Below are positions 19,170 through 29,813 of a stretch of 64,000 nucleotides of DNA, one piece after another (position 1 is the stretch's first letter; every line of letters begins with the position of its first letter). The notes under the pieces were generated by a model. That model ran no database searches. It saw only the letters and a list, made by a program, of their open reading frames with translations, and was not told the origin of the DNA. Source of the DNA: Alicyclobacillus tolerans (GTDB lineage Bacteria; Bacillota; Bacilli; Alicyclobacillales; Alicyclobacillaceae); NCBI RefSeq assembly GCF_900142255.1, contig NZ_FRAF01000008.1:1-64000 (forward strand), read 5' to 3'. A program made the position numbers and the translations under genes.

Positions 19170-20768
19170 TTAGCTGCGTGTCAATCCCATACGCGAGAAA
19201 ATCGAGAGCAAACGTGGACCAACTTTAGGTATTCGTTCGATTTCCTCTTCCTGCAAAGCGTTACTGGCAACAGCCGCTATGGAAAAAGCGAGCACGCCGA
19301 GTACAATAGCCGCCATCAGCGCCAAGGAAACTGTCCAACGGCTTTCCGTATCACTTTGCAAGAGAGGCCAGGCACGAACTAAAGCGAATTCCACAGCTCC
19401 CATGACAAATGCCGAAACACCAATGGGCAGAAACCCAAAATCGGAGAGACTCAATCCACCCAGACGGCGCGAGATGGCAAGCAAATTGAGTAGACACGCA
19501 AACAAATAGGCTATATCTGTAGACCAAACAGCACCTACTAACCCGTGTTGTCGAATCCACAATAGATTGAGTACGACCTTCAGACAAGCTGCCGCCAATA
19601 GATGAATTACGGGCAAGTATACCATACCTGCTCCCTGCAAAACTGCCGCTGCTGTGGTCTGCAAACTGGCAAATAGAATGGAGAGGGAAAGCCAAGCTAT
19701 AACATTCCAGCCATCCGAATTTTGAAAAAGGACAATATCCACTGGACGTGCCAGTAAAACCAGACCGACGGTCGCCGGAAGAGCTAGAATGGCGGTCATG
19801 CGTAGAGAAACTTGCACATGATTGCGCACGCTGCGCATGTCCTGTCGAGCGGCAGCAGCAGAGACGGCTGGCATCACCGCAATGCCAATACCCGAAGCCA
19901 GCGTAATTGGCAAAAGTGTCAATTTTGCAGCCCTTCCTGCCAACAAGCCAAAAGCACTGGTAGCTTCTCGCTGTGTTTCGCCCGCCTGTTTCAATAAATG
20001 CACGACAGTGAGTGCGTCCACATTGTTCATGAGAGGTATCACCAAAGCTCCCAAGGAAATCGGCAAGGCATAATAAATCAGACGGCGTAGCAGTCGACTC
20101 CATGGAATTTGATGTCGATCCGACATTTTAGAAACCGGTTGTCGCCTGCGATAAAACATCATGGTCAACAAACCGGCCGCCGCACCCGTCACGGCACCAA
20201 AAGCCGCTCCAGCGGCAGCTGTAGCAGCACCAAACCCGGCTTGCATAAAATAAATGGATAAAGCCAAAATCGTGATTACCCTGACCAACTGCTCCATGAC
20301 TTGTGAAACTGCAGTTGGTTCCATCCATTCATGCCCCTGGAGATAACCTCGCATGGCACTGAGCAATGGCACAATCAAAAGCGCCGGAGAAATCGCGCGA
20401 ATCGCCAGCGTAGCAGAAGGATCGCCAGCAATTTTTGCCCAGGTGTGCGCAAAAATGTACAGCACCAGAAAGGCAAAAACGCCTAGCACGCAAAGAAAAA
20501 ATGCAGAGATTTGATATGTGCGGCGAGCAGCTTGTGTATGTCCTTGGGCCAACTCTTCTGCAACCAGCTTGGAAACTGCAACCGGAAAACCTGCTGTTGC
20601 GACAGCAAGGAGTGTCGAGTAAACAGGATAGGCCATTTGAAACAGCCCCATACCGTGATCGCCAATAATATTTTGCAAGAAAATGGTATAGACCGATCCG
20701 AGCAATTTAGAAAGCATGGCAGCCCCGGCCAGGAGCATGGCGCCATGGACAAAACCGCGCCGTTTCAT
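19170..20768 (-). CDS. yabM: SpoVB/YabM-family MOP flippase
   Basis: Polytopic membrane protein of 532 residues with about 14 helices, in the polysaccharide-biosynthesis/MurJ-like MOP superfamily. It opens KRRGFVHGAMLLAGAAMLSKLLGSVYTIFLQNIIG. Homologues export lipid-linked cell-wall or cortex precursors. The position between spoVT and mazG identifies it with YabM. A paralogue of similar length is encoded at 53001-54659 and shares the C-terminal pattern (P..G.RLL.IFSRM). Confidence 0.9.
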   Translation of the reverse strand: MKRRGFVHGAMLLAGAAMLSKLLGSVYTIFLQNIIGDHGMGLFQMAYPVYSTLLAVATAGFPVAVSKLVAEELAQGHTQAARRTYQISAFFLCVLGVFAFLVLYIFAHTWAKIAGDPSATLAIRAISPALLIVPLLSAMRGYLQGHEWMEPTAVSQVMEQLVRVITILALSIYFMQAGFGAATAAAGAAFGAVTGAAAGLLTMMFYRRRQPVSKMSDRHQIPWSRLLRRLIYYALPISLGALVIPLMNNVDALTVVHLLKQAGETQREATSAFGLLAGRAAKLTLLPITLASGIGIAVMPAVSAAAARQDMRSVRNHVQVSLRMTAILALPATVGLVLLARPVDIVLFQNSDGWNVIAWLSLSILFASLQTTAAAVLQGAGMVYLPVIHLLAAACLKVVLNLLWIRQHGLVGAVWSTDIAYLFACLLNLLAISRRLGGLSLSDFGFLPIGVSAFVMGAVEFALVRAWPLLQSDTESRWTVSLALMAAIVLGVLAFSIAAVASNALQEEEIERIPKVGPRLLSIFSRMGLTRS

Positions 20769-20845
20769 ACGCCTTCTCCCCTATCCATAGATTCTTTCAA
20801 CATCCTATGGACAAAGTGGGCCAGTTAGTCCCATTGATGAATCAG

Positions 20846-20880
20846 AAAAAATCCCGTCTCGGCTTTGGACGGGATTTTTT
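20846..20880 (-). terminator. terminator between spoVT and yabM
   Basis: AAAAAATCCCGTC...GACGGGATTTTTT: seven G/C-rich pairs with A/T runs on both sides, efficient in either direction. It ends the spoVT transcript before yabM. Confidence 0.85.
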
Positions 20881-20936
20881 CTCGTATTTTGTTGCTTACG
20901 TCAGACGGTACGCATTTTTAAAATTTACGTGACAAT

Positions 20937-21479
20937 TCATTGTTCCATCTGTTTAGCCAGAAAACCAGCAGCGGTTTCCACAAGTTTGCGCTCCAACTCA
21001 CTCATTTTCGCATTTTCATCCCGAGTGATAAGCATCACAACGCCAATCGGATCACCCGCTGCAATAATCGGCGCGATGACACGCGAACCTAGACGTTCTG
21101 GCATATCCCGGACAATACTGTATTCCCCAGGTGTAAAATTCATAATGGTCTTGCGATCTTCCATAGCCTGTTCTACATCACTGGATATGGGACGATCGAG
21201 AAAATCTTTTTTGGCAGTGCCTGCGGCCGCAATAATCACATCTCTGTCGGCAATTAACGCGACATGCCCCGTGGATTCAGAAAGCGACTCTGCATATTCC
21301 TTTGCAAAATCGCCCAATTCACCGATTGGTGAATATTTTTTCAGAATGACTTCCCCATCTCGATCTACAAAAATCTCCAGCGGATCACCTTCGCGAATAC
21401 GCAGCGTTCGGCGAATTTCTTTCGGAATTACGACACGACCGAGGTCATCAATTCTCCGTACGATGCCTGTAGCTTTCAA
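20937..21479 (-). CDS. spoVT: stage V sporulation transcription factor SpoVT
   Basis: Forespore AbrB-family regulator that tunes sigma-G genes. Residues 1-50 form the swapped-hairpin AbrB domain (KATGIVRRIDDLGRVVIPKEIRRTLRIREGDPLEIF). The remainder is the GAF-like sensory domain. TTG 21479 with GGTGGGGG eight bases upstream gives 180 residues, the family size; the upstream ATG 21500 has no ribosome site. A sigma-G promoter precedes it. Confidence 0.95.
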   Translation of the reverse strand: MKATGIVRRIDDLGRVVIPKEIRRTLRIREGDPLEIFVDRDGEVILKKYSPIGELGDFAKEYAESLSESTGHVALIADRDVIIAAAGTAKKDFLDRPISSDVEQAMEDRKTIMNFTPGEYSIVRDMPERLGSRVIAPIIAAGDPIGVVMLITRDENAKMSELERKLVETAAGFLAKQMEQ

Positions 21480-21530
21480 TGTGAAGTCCCCCACCCTCAT
21501 GAGTTAGTTCTGCGGTGTCTGGCGTGTGGT

Positions 21531-21560
21531 TAGTATGTGACGGGTGGGATTCCTCTATAC
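21531..21560 (-). promoter_or_regulatory. sigma-G promoter for spoVT
   Basis: Minus strand GTATA at 21556-21560, an 18-base spacer, then CATACTA at 21531-21537. This agrees with the B. subtilis sigma-G pattern gHATR-18-CATWHTA. SpoVT is a sigma-G-controlled gene in B. subtilis. Confidence 0.75.
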
Positions 21561-21632
21561 ACCAATTCAGGCATACTGTTGCACATTCGTAGAATCAAAC
21601 AGCCCAATTTTATTCAATGATGCACACAGATT

Positions 21633-22634
21633 TTACAACTGCGAACTTTTGACTGTCATTTTCACATCGACGTTATTCTTGGCATCATCCATAATCTGTG
21701 TCTCTTTTTGATTTTGCGCCTGTTGCAACAACTGTTGTTTGATGCTGCTCTCAACTTGACTAAACGGTAATTGTTGACGCTTGTCCACTCGCATGACAAA
21801 CCATCCATAACGTGTATGCACAGGTTGACTGCTGATTTGACCTATTGGCAAGGTTGCACAAGCTTCTGCAAAATGCGGCACAAATTGACCGGCTGTTGCA
21901 TTGGCGTATGTGCCATGATTTTGCTTGACACCCGGATCTTGAGAATATTTGTCAGCCAATTGTGCAAAATTTTTGCCATTGTCTTTTTTCAATTCAGCTA
22001 TCAGCGACTTAGCTTGACTCTCCGTCTTGACAAGAATCTCGCTGACGGTCACCTGCAAGTAATTCAATTTGTTGGCGTTATAGTAATTTTGTGCATCCGT
22101 CGTTGAAACGGTGACATTTTTCAATTCCTGCTGCAGATAATTTTGCAACACTTGTCCCTCTTCCGCCAATGTGACGAAATCTTGTTTGGTGATGCCCAGT
22201 TTTTTCATTTCGTTATTCAAGTCTGCTTGTGTCTTGTAATCTTGTCCGACCAACTGACTCATATACTGATTGGTCAATTGTTCCGCTTCAGATACATTGA
22301 CGGGTGTTTTGTCTGCTTTCACTGCCTTAGCATAAAGATATTTATAGACAAGGATATAATTCTGCAAGAACTGCGTCTTCGACTCCTGAGCAGTCAACTT
22401 GGGCAATACAACTTGCAGATTGTACTGTTGTTCAAATTCCTGCTTGGTCAGCGTGCCCCCATTGTAAGTAGCCACTGTAGGACCGCTATAAGTCGGCAGT
22501 TTAGGAAGATTCAGGCTAGTTGGAGTGGCATTCTGCGTGGTATGGTTGCCGGCGTTTTGCGCCCCGCAGCCGGCTACCAAGGTTACAACAGCAGCCGTTG
22601 CCAGCGACAACAGGACGGTGCGTTTACTTTGCAA
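21633..22634 (-). CDS. PrsA-type lipoprotein peptidyl-prolyl isomerase
   Basis: Extracytoplasmic foldase lipoprotein. A signal peptide ends in the lipobox LVAGC (Cys about residue 23), then a SurA-like N-terminal helical region and a parvulin domain at about residues 200-295 (VSEILVKTESQAKSL ... FVPHFAEACATLPIGQIS...HTRYGWFVMRV). TTG 22634 has GGGAGGT eight bases upstream and overlaps the end of mfd. B. subtilis has no prsA at this exact site, though PpiC-domain genes often follow mfd in Bacilli. Confidence 0.9.
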   Translation of the reverse strand: MQSKRTVLLSLATAAVVTLVAGCGAQNAGNHTTQNATPTSLNLPKLPTYSGPTVATYNGGTLTKQEFEQQYNLQVVLPKLTAQESKTQFLQNYILVYKYLYAKAVKADKTPVNVSEAEQLTNQYMSQLVGQDYKTQADLNNEMKKLGITKQDFVTLAEEGQVLQNYLQQELKNVTVSTTDAQNYYNANKLNYLQVTVSEILVKTESQAKSLIAELKKDNGKNFAQLADKYSQDPGVKQNHGTYANATAGQFVPHFAEACATLPIGQISSQPVHTRYGWFVMRVDKRQQLPFSQVESSIKQQLLQQAQNQKETQIMDDAKNNVDVKMTVKSSQL

Positions 22635-25600
22635 TCTTTTCTACCTCCCGTGTACTACTCAACATCTCTGCGTAATCCGAAAGGATCCGCTTGATGCGAA
22701 GCAATCTTTCACTGTCAGACAACCCCCGCGTCCGCAGTAACAAAAAGGTCGTGCCATTGGGCCTCTTGGTGACGGCAGCCGCATGTTTGACTGCAACCGA
22801 CTGCAATTTAGCGTAATCGATGCGATGCCTATCATCTTGAAGCAAGCGGATGGCCGTCTCCGCTCCCTGTTGGGAGATATGGTCAACCCCGCACCTGACA
22901 GCATAGCCTTTTATGCGCGTGATGTCCAACAAATGACGTACAGGTTCAGGCAAATCGCCGTATCTGTCCTCCAGTTCTTCTTCGAGATCATCAGCAGCTT
23001 CAGGCGTTTGCACAAATTTGAACTTTTTGTACATACTGATTTTCTGCGCCGGATCGGAAATATATGAGTCGGGTAAATAAGCATCCACCTGCAACTCGAC
23101 GCTTACTTCCGGATGCTCTTCTATTTGTTCGCCGCGCAACTCTTTGACTGCCGCCGCCAACATTTCACTATACATGTCAAATCCAACAGAATTAATAAAG
23201 CCGTGTTGCTCTGCGCCCAGCAGATTGCCTGCGCCGCGAATCGCCAAGTCGCGCATGGCAATTTTAAAACCACTGCCCAGTTCTGTAAATTCCTTGATAG
23301 CTTGTAGACGTTTTTCTGCCACTTCTGTCAAGACTTTGTCTTTTTGATACAGGAAATAAGCATAGGCAATCCGGTTGGAACGCCCCACACGACCACGCAA
23401 TTGATATAACTGCGATAGTCCCAGTCGATCAGCATCATGCACAATCAAAGTATTGACGTTTGGAATATCCAATCCCGTTTCAATGATGGTCGTAGTGACC
23501 AAAATATCAATTTCTCCTTCAAGAAATTCCAACATGACACGCTCAAGCTCATCTTCCGCCATTTGACCGTGCGCCACGGCGATTCTTGCTTGCGGCATCA
23601 AACGTTGCAACCGTTCCGCCTGACTGACAATACTCTGCACATTATTGTAAAGGTAATAGACTTGACCGCCTCTACCCAGTTCGCGTTCGAGAGCTTCGCG
23701 AACCATTCCCTCATTCTGCTCGATTACGTATGTCTGTACGGGAAAACGATTTTCCGGTGGTGTCTCAATCACTGACAAATCGCGCACACCCATCATCGAC
23801 ATATGCAACGTGCGCGGAATGGGCGTTGCTGTCAGCGTTAAACAATCCACATTGGCCCGCAGTTCTTTCAGCCGTTCTTTATGTGTGACACCAAAACGCT
23901 GCTCTTCGTCAACAATGAGTAACCCCAAATCCTTAAACTCAATGCTTTTTTGCAGCAGTCGGTGCGTCCCAATTACGACATCCACACTGCCATCTTTCAG
24001 CCCGCGAATACAGGCTGTTGCTTCTTTCCGCGAACGAAAACGGCTCAAAACGTCCACTGTGATGGGAAACCCAGCAAACCTCTCTTTAAACGTCTCAAAG
24101 TGTTGTTGTGCCAAAACGGTTGTTGGCACCAACACAGCCACCTGTTTGCCATCCATAACCGCCTTAAATGCCGCCCGAATGGCAACTTCTGTTTTTCCAT
24201 AACCTACATCTCCACAGAGCAAGCGATCCATAGGTCGACCGCGTTCCATATCCCGTTTAATTTCCTCGATAGCCCGCAATTGATCGGGGGTTTCCTCATA
24301 TGGAAAGGCCGCTTCAAAATCTGCCTGCCAGGGTGTATCCGGTGAAAATGCGTGTCCTGGCGTAGCTTCTCGTTTGGCATAAAGTTTAACGAGATCGGCC
24401 GCAATATCTTTAACAGTTTTGGATACGCGATTTTTGACACGTGACCATTCGCCGCCGCCAAGGTGATAAACTTTAGGTTCTTTTTCCTCCGATCCGATAT
24501 AGCGCTGTACCTGATCAATCTGCTCTACGGGAACGTAGAGACTGTCATTCCCGGCGTAAACCAGATGCAGGTAATCTTTATGATGACCATCCACTTCCAG
24601 TGTCCTTATGCCTACGTATTTGCCAATACCGTGATTGACGTGCACTACGTAATCGCCAATTTTCAGTTCCTGATAACTCTTGATCCGCTCGGCATCTGAC
24701 ATTTCCAGACGTGCTCGCCGAACTTTCTGGCGATTCCCAAACACTTCCCTGTCTGTCACAACGACCAAATGCTGCATGGGAAACTCAAAACCACTTGCCA
24801 ATTCTCCGATTAAAATTTGTGGCGTCTCACCGACCTGAAATGATTTCGGACGCACAGCTTCGACACGATAATCAACAAAAACGCGTTCCATACGCGCTGC
24901 CCGTTCCTCAGTTGGTGCCAAAAAAACGACTTGATAACCTGATTTTTTCCAATGAGCAAGTTCTGTTTTCAGAACATTCATCTGTCCGTGAAATTCTTGG
25001 GCGTCTTTGGTCGTCAACGTCAAATGAGCCGTAAAACGTCCAGATCCTCTTTGGAATTTACTCCAATGAATGCGAGTGAATCGCGGTTCATCATAAACAC
25101 GCCCAGTTTCTGGTGCAGCGATTGACGCTGACAATACATCACCACGCATCAGAGCATTGGCAAGCCATTCTGTAAAATCACGCCGCGCGGACTTCTCCCG
25201 TTCTTGAAGCCGCAACGGTTCTTCCAGGCAGAGCAAAGTGGCTGCAGGGAAATAATCCAACAGTGTGGCCGCATGAGTTTTAAAATGTTCAATATACCGT
25301 GCTTGCCCTAGAAATGGCTGGCCCTGTCGCATCTTCTCAATATCTTTGCCCACTTGTTGTTGCAGCCGATCACGTTGTTCTAAATCTGTCAAACTGCGCA
25401 ATCGATCGTGCATGAATTTTTCAATTTCATCCGCCGCCTGTAACAAAGCAGATTGCGGAAAGATTAGTTCCACAGCTGGCAACAAGCGAAACTCTTGCAA
25501 ATTTTCCAATGAACGCTGGGTTTGTGCGTCAAATGTACGCAATGAGTCAATATCAGTATCAAACAATTCCATGCGTACGGGATGCTCTTGACCCACTGGA

Positions 25601-26166
25601 AAGATGTCAAGAATGCCACCGCGAAGAGAAAAATGTCCTTGCCGCTCGACCATTTCTGTTCGTTCATAACCCATTTGGACGAGTCTCGTCAACTCTGACT
25701 CTATATCAAGCTGCATACCGATTTGATACTCGCGCACAACCTCATGAAATGTCTTTGGATGTCCCAACCATTCAGTTGCTGCCAGAATGGTGGTGACCAC
25801 TACGGTTGGCATACGTAAAGAAAGTCTATCCAATACGCGAAGGCGCAACGCTGTAACTTCTGGACTGGCGGCCAATGTATGGAGGGCAGCCAATTCTCGT
25901 TCTGGATAGACAAAGACTTCCTCTTCAGACAGAAGCGTACGCAAATCGTCTGCCACACTGTCAGCTTGGCTACTGCTATGAGTGACAATCAGCAATGATT
26001 GATCTGGGTGTTTCAGGCGCCAGTGTTGCAACATAGCTGCATACGCCAAATTGCGCGCACTGCCGCCAACTCCTGTCACCAATGCATCGATATTCGTTCG
26101 ATTGACGGATTGCAAAAAATCCACAAAATTTTGATCTTGCAGAAGGATGTGCGCCAATTCCAACAT
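22624..26166 (-). CDS. mfd: transcription-repair coupling factor Mfd
   Basis: Displaces stalled RNA polymerase and recruits UvrA. The 1180 residues include the UvrB-like N-terminal module, the CarD/RID domain (about 490-580, IGDYVVHVNHGIGKYVGI), RecG-type helicase motor with Walker A GDVGYGKT and DEEQ box, and the C-terminal TRCF domain. ATG 26166 was chosen for the AGGAGG six bases upstream. Confidence 0.98.
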   Translation of the reverse strand: MLELAHILLQDQNFVDFLQSVNRTNIDALVTGVGGSARNLAYAAMLQHWRLKHPDQSLLIVTHSSSQADSVADDLRTLLSEEEVFVYPERELAALHTLAASPEVTALRLRVLDRLSLRMPTVVVTTILAATEWLGHPKTFHEVVREYQIGMQLDIESELTRLVQMGYERTEMVERQGHFSLRGGILDIFPVGQEHPVRMELFDTDIDSLRTFDAQTQRSLENLQEFRLLPAVELIFPQSALLQAADEIEKFMHDRLRSLTDLEQRDRLQQQVGKDIEKMRQGQPFLGQARYIEHFKTHAATLLDYFPAATLLCLEEPLRLQEREKSARRDFTEWLANALMRGDVLSASIAAPETGRVYDEPRFTRIHWSKFQRGSGRFTAHLTLTTKDAQEFHGQMNVLKTELAHWKKSGYQVVFLAPTEERAARMERVFVDYRVEAVRPKSFQVGETPQILIGELASGFEFPMQHLVVVTDREVFGNRQKVRRARLEMSDAERIKSYQELKIGDYVVHVNHGIGKYVGIRTLEVDGHHKDYLHLVYAGNDSLYVPVEQIDQVQRYIGSEEKEPKVYHLGGGEWSRVKNRVSKTVKDIAADLVKLYAKREATPGHAFSPDTPWQADFEAAFPYEETPDQLRAIEEIKRDMERGRPMDRLLCGDVGYGKTEVAIRAAFKAVMDGKQVAVLVPTTVLAQQHFETFKERFAGFPITVDVLSRFRSRKEATACIRGLKDGSVDVVIGTHRLLQKSIEFKDLGLLIVDEEQRFGVTHKERLKELRANVDCLTLTATPIPRTLHMSMMGVRDLSVIETPPENRFPVQTYVIEQNEGMVREALERELGRGGQVYYLYNNVQSIVSQAERLQRLMPQARIAVAHGQMAEDELERVMLEFLEGEIDILVTTTIIETGLDIPNVNTLIVHDADRLGLSQLYQLRGRVGRSNRIAYAYFLYQKDKVLTEVAEKRLQAIKEFTELGSGFKIAMRDLAIRGAGNLLGAEQHGFINSVGFDMYSEMLAAAVKELRGEQIEEHPEVSVELQVDAYLPDSYISDPAQKISMYKKFKFVQTPEAADDLEEELEDRYGDLPEPVRHLLDITRIKGYAVRCGVDHISQQGAETAIRLLQDDRHRIDYAKLQSVAVKHAAAVTKRPNGTTFLLLRTRGLSDSERLLRIKRILSDYAEMLSSTREVEKIAK

Positions 26167-26292
26167 GAGACTCCTCCTCGCTTGGCGGATCTGAAAAATC
26201 CGCACCATAAACTCGCGTCTTCCATCTGATTAACGAATACGCGGGTTATAGAACCAGCCGCGAGAAGCCTCCTGCGCTCTCCAACAGCGGCC

Positions 26293-26535
26293 CTATTGCA
26301 AAAGTTTTCCTTCCAAAAGTAATTCTGGATGCTCACGCAAAGCATTTTCACAGTATGAACAAACGGTATACACCCGCATATCGTCGTATGTGTCCATCTG
26401 TACAGATTCAAGTCGTTCAGCTGGTGTCAGACGCCCTAAGCCAAGCCGCACATCCACGTCAGCCATGGTCCAATGTGGCTGATTCAGCTGGCCTACTTTT
26501 TGTCGACAATGTCGGCAGATATATTCAATACGCAT
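26293..26535 (-). CDS. fin: anti-sigma-F factor Fin
   Basis: The 80-residue zinc-ribbon-like protein has CRHC near the N-terminus and CSYC near residue 60, as in Fin (YabK) of B. subtilis. Fin inhibits sigma-F to promote the switch to sigma-G in the forespore. It lies between pth and mfd as in Bacillus, with its own forespore-type promoter upstream. Confidence 0.93.
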   Translation of the reverse strand: MRIEYICRHCRQKVGQLNQPHWTMADVDVRLGLGRLTPAERLESVQMDTYDDMRVYTVCSYCENALREHPELLLEGKLLQ

Positions 26536-26597
26536 AAACTACCCCACCTTTGCCTGCGTTCCCAACAATGGAACACATACCAGGAATCATCCCTAGT

Positions 26598-26627
26598 TAG
26601 TATGGGGGCGAAACCGTCCTATCATAC
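26598..26627 (-). promoter_or_regulatory. sigma-G/sigma-F-type promoter for fin
   Basis: GTATG at 26623-26627, an 18-base spacer and CATACTA at 26598-26604 on the minus strand, a full match to the sigma-G pattern. In B. subtilis fin is transcribed by both forespore sigma factors. Confidence 0.7.
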
Positions 26628-26645
26628 CTAACAAAGTGAGTTAGC

Positions 26646-27218
26646 TCAGCTATTATAGCGATTCATAGCTGCCTGGAAAGAATGCATCAAAGCATATTCC
26701 ACTGCTTCTGCCGCTTTCTCGCAAACAGACTTCACTTGATCCTCTTCGGTTTTGGGAAAGCGACCAAGCACATGGGAAATGACGGTTTGTTCAGGTAATG
26801 GCCGCCCAATGCCAACACGCAATCTGGCAAATTGACTTGTTCCCATATGCGCAATCAGTGATTTGATTCCGTTATGACCGCCTGCACTGCCGGATATACG
26901 TAATTTCAATGTGCCTACCGGAAAATCCATATCGTCGTAAATAACCATTACATCTCGATCGGGTTGCATAATCTTATAAAAATTCAATGCTTCAGCCACA
27001 GCTACACCACTTACGTTCATATATGTTTGCGGTTTCATCATCAGAATCTTCTCTCCGCCAAACGTATACTCAGAGACGAGAGACTGAAATTTCACGCGAA
27101 AATCTTTCACGCCCATGCCAAAACGGGCGGCTAACGTATCAACCGCCCAAAACCCAACGTTATGTCTTGTCCATTCATATTCTTTTCCTGGATTGCCCAA
27201 TCCTACAATTAACTTCAT
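26646..27218 (-). CDS. pth: peptidyl-tRNA hydrolase (SpoVC)
   Basis: Releases peptides from prematurely dropped peptidyl-tRNA. All family hallmarks are present in 190 residues: GLGNPGKEYEWTRHNVGF with the catalytic His at about 20, KPQTYMNVSG, the DDMDFPVG Asp region, and GGHNGIKSL. It follows prs by nine bases. ctc (rplY), between prs and pth in B. subtilis, is absent. Confidence 0.97.
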   Translation of the reverse strand: MKLIVGLGNPGKEYEWTRHNVGFWAVDTLAARFGMGVKDFRVKFQSLVSEYTFGGEKILMMKPQTYMNVSGVAVAEALNFYKIMQPDRDVMVIYDDMDFPVGTLKLRISGSAGGHNGIKSLIAHMGTSQFARLRVGIGRPLPEQTVISHVLGRFPKTEEDQVKSVCEKAAEAVEYALMHSFQAAMNRYNS

Positions 27219-27227
27219 AATAACCGC

Positions 27228-28172
27228 CTAGTCAAAAAGTTGTGAGATAGAACGCTGAGTATGCACCCGAATGATCGCTTCGGCAATCAACTCAGCAACA
27301 GATAACACGGTAATTTTATCAATTCGCTTGCTTTCTGGCAGATGAATGGTATTGGTAACCACGACCTCCTGAATATCGGATTGCTCTAAACGCTCTACAC
27401 CATTGCCGGAGAGAACAGGATGAATACAGCAAGCATAAACAGACTTTGCCCCTCTTTCGAGAAGCGCCTTGGCACCTAATGTGATAGTTCCGGCTGTGTC
27501 AATCATGTCGTCAATCAGAATGGCTGTCCGATTTTGAATATCGCCAATAATATTCATAACTTCAGCAACATTCGCTTCTGGTCTGCGTTTGTCAATAATC
27601 GCAAGCGGAGCCCCAAGCCGTTCAGCAAACGCGCGGGCACGTGTGACGCCACCCATATCCGGAGAAACCACAACAGGATTTTCCAATTGCTTGTTGAGAA
27701 AATACTTGGCCAAAATGGGCATTCCAATCAAGTGATCCAGCGGAATATCAAAGAAACCTTGAATTTGAGCCGCATGCAAATCCATGCAGATAACGCGGTT
27801 TGCACCAGCCTTCTCTAAGAGATTGGCCACCAGTTTAGCTGTTATCGGATCGCGCGCACGAGCTTTTCGTTCTTGACGCGCATAACCATAATACGGAATA
27901 ACTACATTGATGGTGCTGGCTGAAGCCCTCTTGATGGCATCAACCATAATCAGCAACTCCATTAAGTGCTCGTTGACTGGCGCAGACGTTGGCTGAATGA
28001 TGAATACATCGCTACCGCGCACACTTTCTGCCAACTTAATTTGCACTTCTCCATCCATAAATCGCCCGACCTGGCATTCCGCCAGCGGGACACCGACAAA
28101 TTCCGATATTTCACGCGCCAACTGCGGATTCGCGTTGCCGGTGACGAGTTTTAAATCCCCGTCAAAACTCAC
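27228..28172 (-). CDS. prs: ribose-phosphate pyrophosphokinase
   Basis: Makes PRPP from ribose 5-phosphate and ATP for nucleotide, His and Trp synthesis. The 314 residues contain the ATP-binding region, catalytic loop [11 protein letters not shown], and the PRPP-binding signature [16 protein letters not shown] 28172, one base past the glmU stop and nine bases after GGAGGG, fits family length; the longer upstream frame lies inside glmU. Confidence 0.97.
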   Translation of the reverse strand: MSFDGDLKLVTGNANPQLAREISEFVGVPLAECQVGRFMDGEVQIKLAESVRGSDVFIIQPTSAPVNEHLMELLIMVDAIKRASASTINVVIPYYGYARQERKARARDPITAKLVANLLEKAGANRVICMDLHAAQIQGFFDIPLDHLIGMPILAKYFLNKQLENPVVVSPDMGGVTRARAFAERLGAPLAIIDKRRPEANVAEVMNIIGDIQNRTAILIDDMIDTAGTITLGAKALLERGAKSVYACCIHPVLSGNGVERLEQSDIQEVVVTNTIHLPESKRIDKITVLSVAELIAEAIIRVHTQRSISQLFD

Positions 28173-28173
28173 T

Positions 28174-29574
28174 TCAAGAGTCCCTCCCCATGCGCAAAAC
28201 GCGACTTTTTTTCTGTTTCCAGGCCTTAACATAGCGTGGTTTGGTCTCTTGTTTCACTCTAGCAATGGCAAACCCGTCGTCTGGCACATTATCTGTAATG
28301 GTCGATCCGGCACAGACATAAGCGCCCTCTCCAACTTGGACAGGTGCGATGAGGTTGGCGTTAGAACCAATGAAACTGTCATCCCCTACCACTGTAGTGT
28401 GTTTCTGCATTCCATCATAATTCACTGTAATGACTCCACAGCCAATATTGACTCTTTCGCCAATGACTGCATCGCCTAGATAGGCCAGATGACTGACTTT
28501 ACTGTCGGCTCCAAGTCGAGTGTTCTTGAGTTCGACAAAATCGCCAACTTTGACTCGCGCCCCCACAGTACTGCCTGGACGGATATAGGCAAAAGGTCCA
28601 ACTTGTGCACCCTCACCAATGATTGACTGCAGAACAACGCTATTTTGCACCACGGCGCCAGCCTCTACCTGGGCATCCACCAGACGAGTATATGGCCCAA
28701 TCACAGCACCCGCAGCAATTTGTGTACAGCCTTCCAGCACACAACCTGGATAAAGCGTGACGTCAGCCTCGATTTCTACGTCGGCTCCAATCCAAGTGGA
28801 ATCCGGTTGTAAGAAGGTGACGCCTGCCAACATCAGTTCGCGGTTACGCCTTTGCTGAGCAATTTTTTCAACTTGTGCTAATTGAAAACGATCATTTACA
28901 CTAGCCACTTCTTCTTCATCATCCGCTATCTGCGCCCATACATCGACACCCATACTTTGTAAGTATTGCAAGGTGTCGGTGAGGTAATATTCATTCTGAG
29001 CGTTATTCGGACGTAACTGAGCGCAAGCTTCCCGCAGGCGTTCGGTGCGGAAACAGTAAATTCCTGTGTTAATCAAATGATTTTGACGCTCTTCAGGGCT
29101 TGCGTCGCGCTCTTCCACCACTCGCTCCACTTGTCCGCTCTGCGATAATATAACACGACCCAGACCGGTCGGATTTTGAACATGGGCAGCCAAAATCACT
29201 GCTCCCGCTCCACTTTGCTCCTGTTTCTGGAATATCGATTCCATAGTGGATGCCTGTATCAACGGCGCATCTCCATATAGAATCAATACTGTGTCAGAAT
29301 CCGCTTTCACGTGGGGAAGCGCCGCCATTACAGCATGTCCAGTTCCCAACTGTTGCTCCTGAACGGCTATCTTTGCCCGTCCTTCTACAACTGAAATGAC
29401 AGATTCGCGGCTTTGACCCACAACAACAATCACTTCATCGACCTGTACTTTTTCAATTTCATCTAAAATATGCAAAATCATGGGTTTCCCAAGTACAGGA
29501 TGAAGCACTTTATGCAAAGAGGATTTCATACGCGTACCTAGCCCGCCGGCCAGTACTATGGCAGTTCTACCCAA
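28174..29574 (-). CDS. glmU: bifunctional GlmU (GlcNAc-1-P uridyltransferase/acetyltransferase)
   Basis: Makes UDP-GlcNAc for peptidoglycan. The N-terminal uridyltransferase domain (residues 1-230) has [14 protein letters not shown] and the LYGDAPL metal/uridine motif. The C-terminal left-handed beta-helix acetyltransferase (from about 250) shows hexapeptide repeats and the [11 protein letters not shown] active-site region. The 466 residues are slightly longer than usual owing to a basic C-terminal tail. Confidence 0.97.
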   Translation of the reverse strand: MGRTAIVLAGGLGTRMKSSLHKVLHPVLGKPMILHILDEIEKVQVDEVIVVVGQSRESVISVVEGRAKIAVQEQQLGTGHAVMAALPHVKADSDTVLILYGDAPLIQASTMESIFQKQEQSGAGAVILAAHVQNPTGLGRVILSQSGQVERVVEERDASPEERQNHLINTGIYCFRTERLREACAQLRPNNAQNEYYLTDTLQYLQSMGVDVWAQIADDEEEVASVNDRFQLAQVEKIAQQRRNRELMLAGVTFLQPDSTWIGADVEIEADVTLYPGCVLEGCTQIAAGAVIGPYTRLVDAQVEAGAVVQNSVVLQSIIGEGAQVGPFAYIRPGSTVGARVKVGDFVELKNTRLGADSKVSHLAYLGDAVIGERVNIGCGVITVNYDGMQKHTTVVGDDSFIGSNANLIAPVQVGEGAYVCAGSTITDNVPDDGFAIARVKQETKPRYVKAWKQKKSRVLRMGRDS

Positions 29575-29813
29575 CCTTGATCCCCCTTACCAAACCTGTC
29601 TGTCCTCAATAGGAGAACCGTACGCACTTCCAGTCCACATGTTTTTGAAAGCGCGATTCATTCCTCATTTCAGTGTACAGGAAGGGACAAAACAATTTCA
29701 ATTTCATTTAAGAGTAGTTTGTGTACCATTTCTTTCAGTTTTCTACTTGGACATGATCTACATAAAGAATTGTTTTTCCTTTTATTGTAAATCAGAAAGG
29801 TGATATCAAGAAA

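Noticed and set aside
19351-20103. 250-codon minus-strand frame inside yabM
   Set aside because: Shifted frame of the flippase gene; composition rich in Ser, Cys and His with no domain.
20929-21507. 192-codon plus-strand frame opposite spoVT
   Set aside because: Antisense shadow of spoVT; no start signal.
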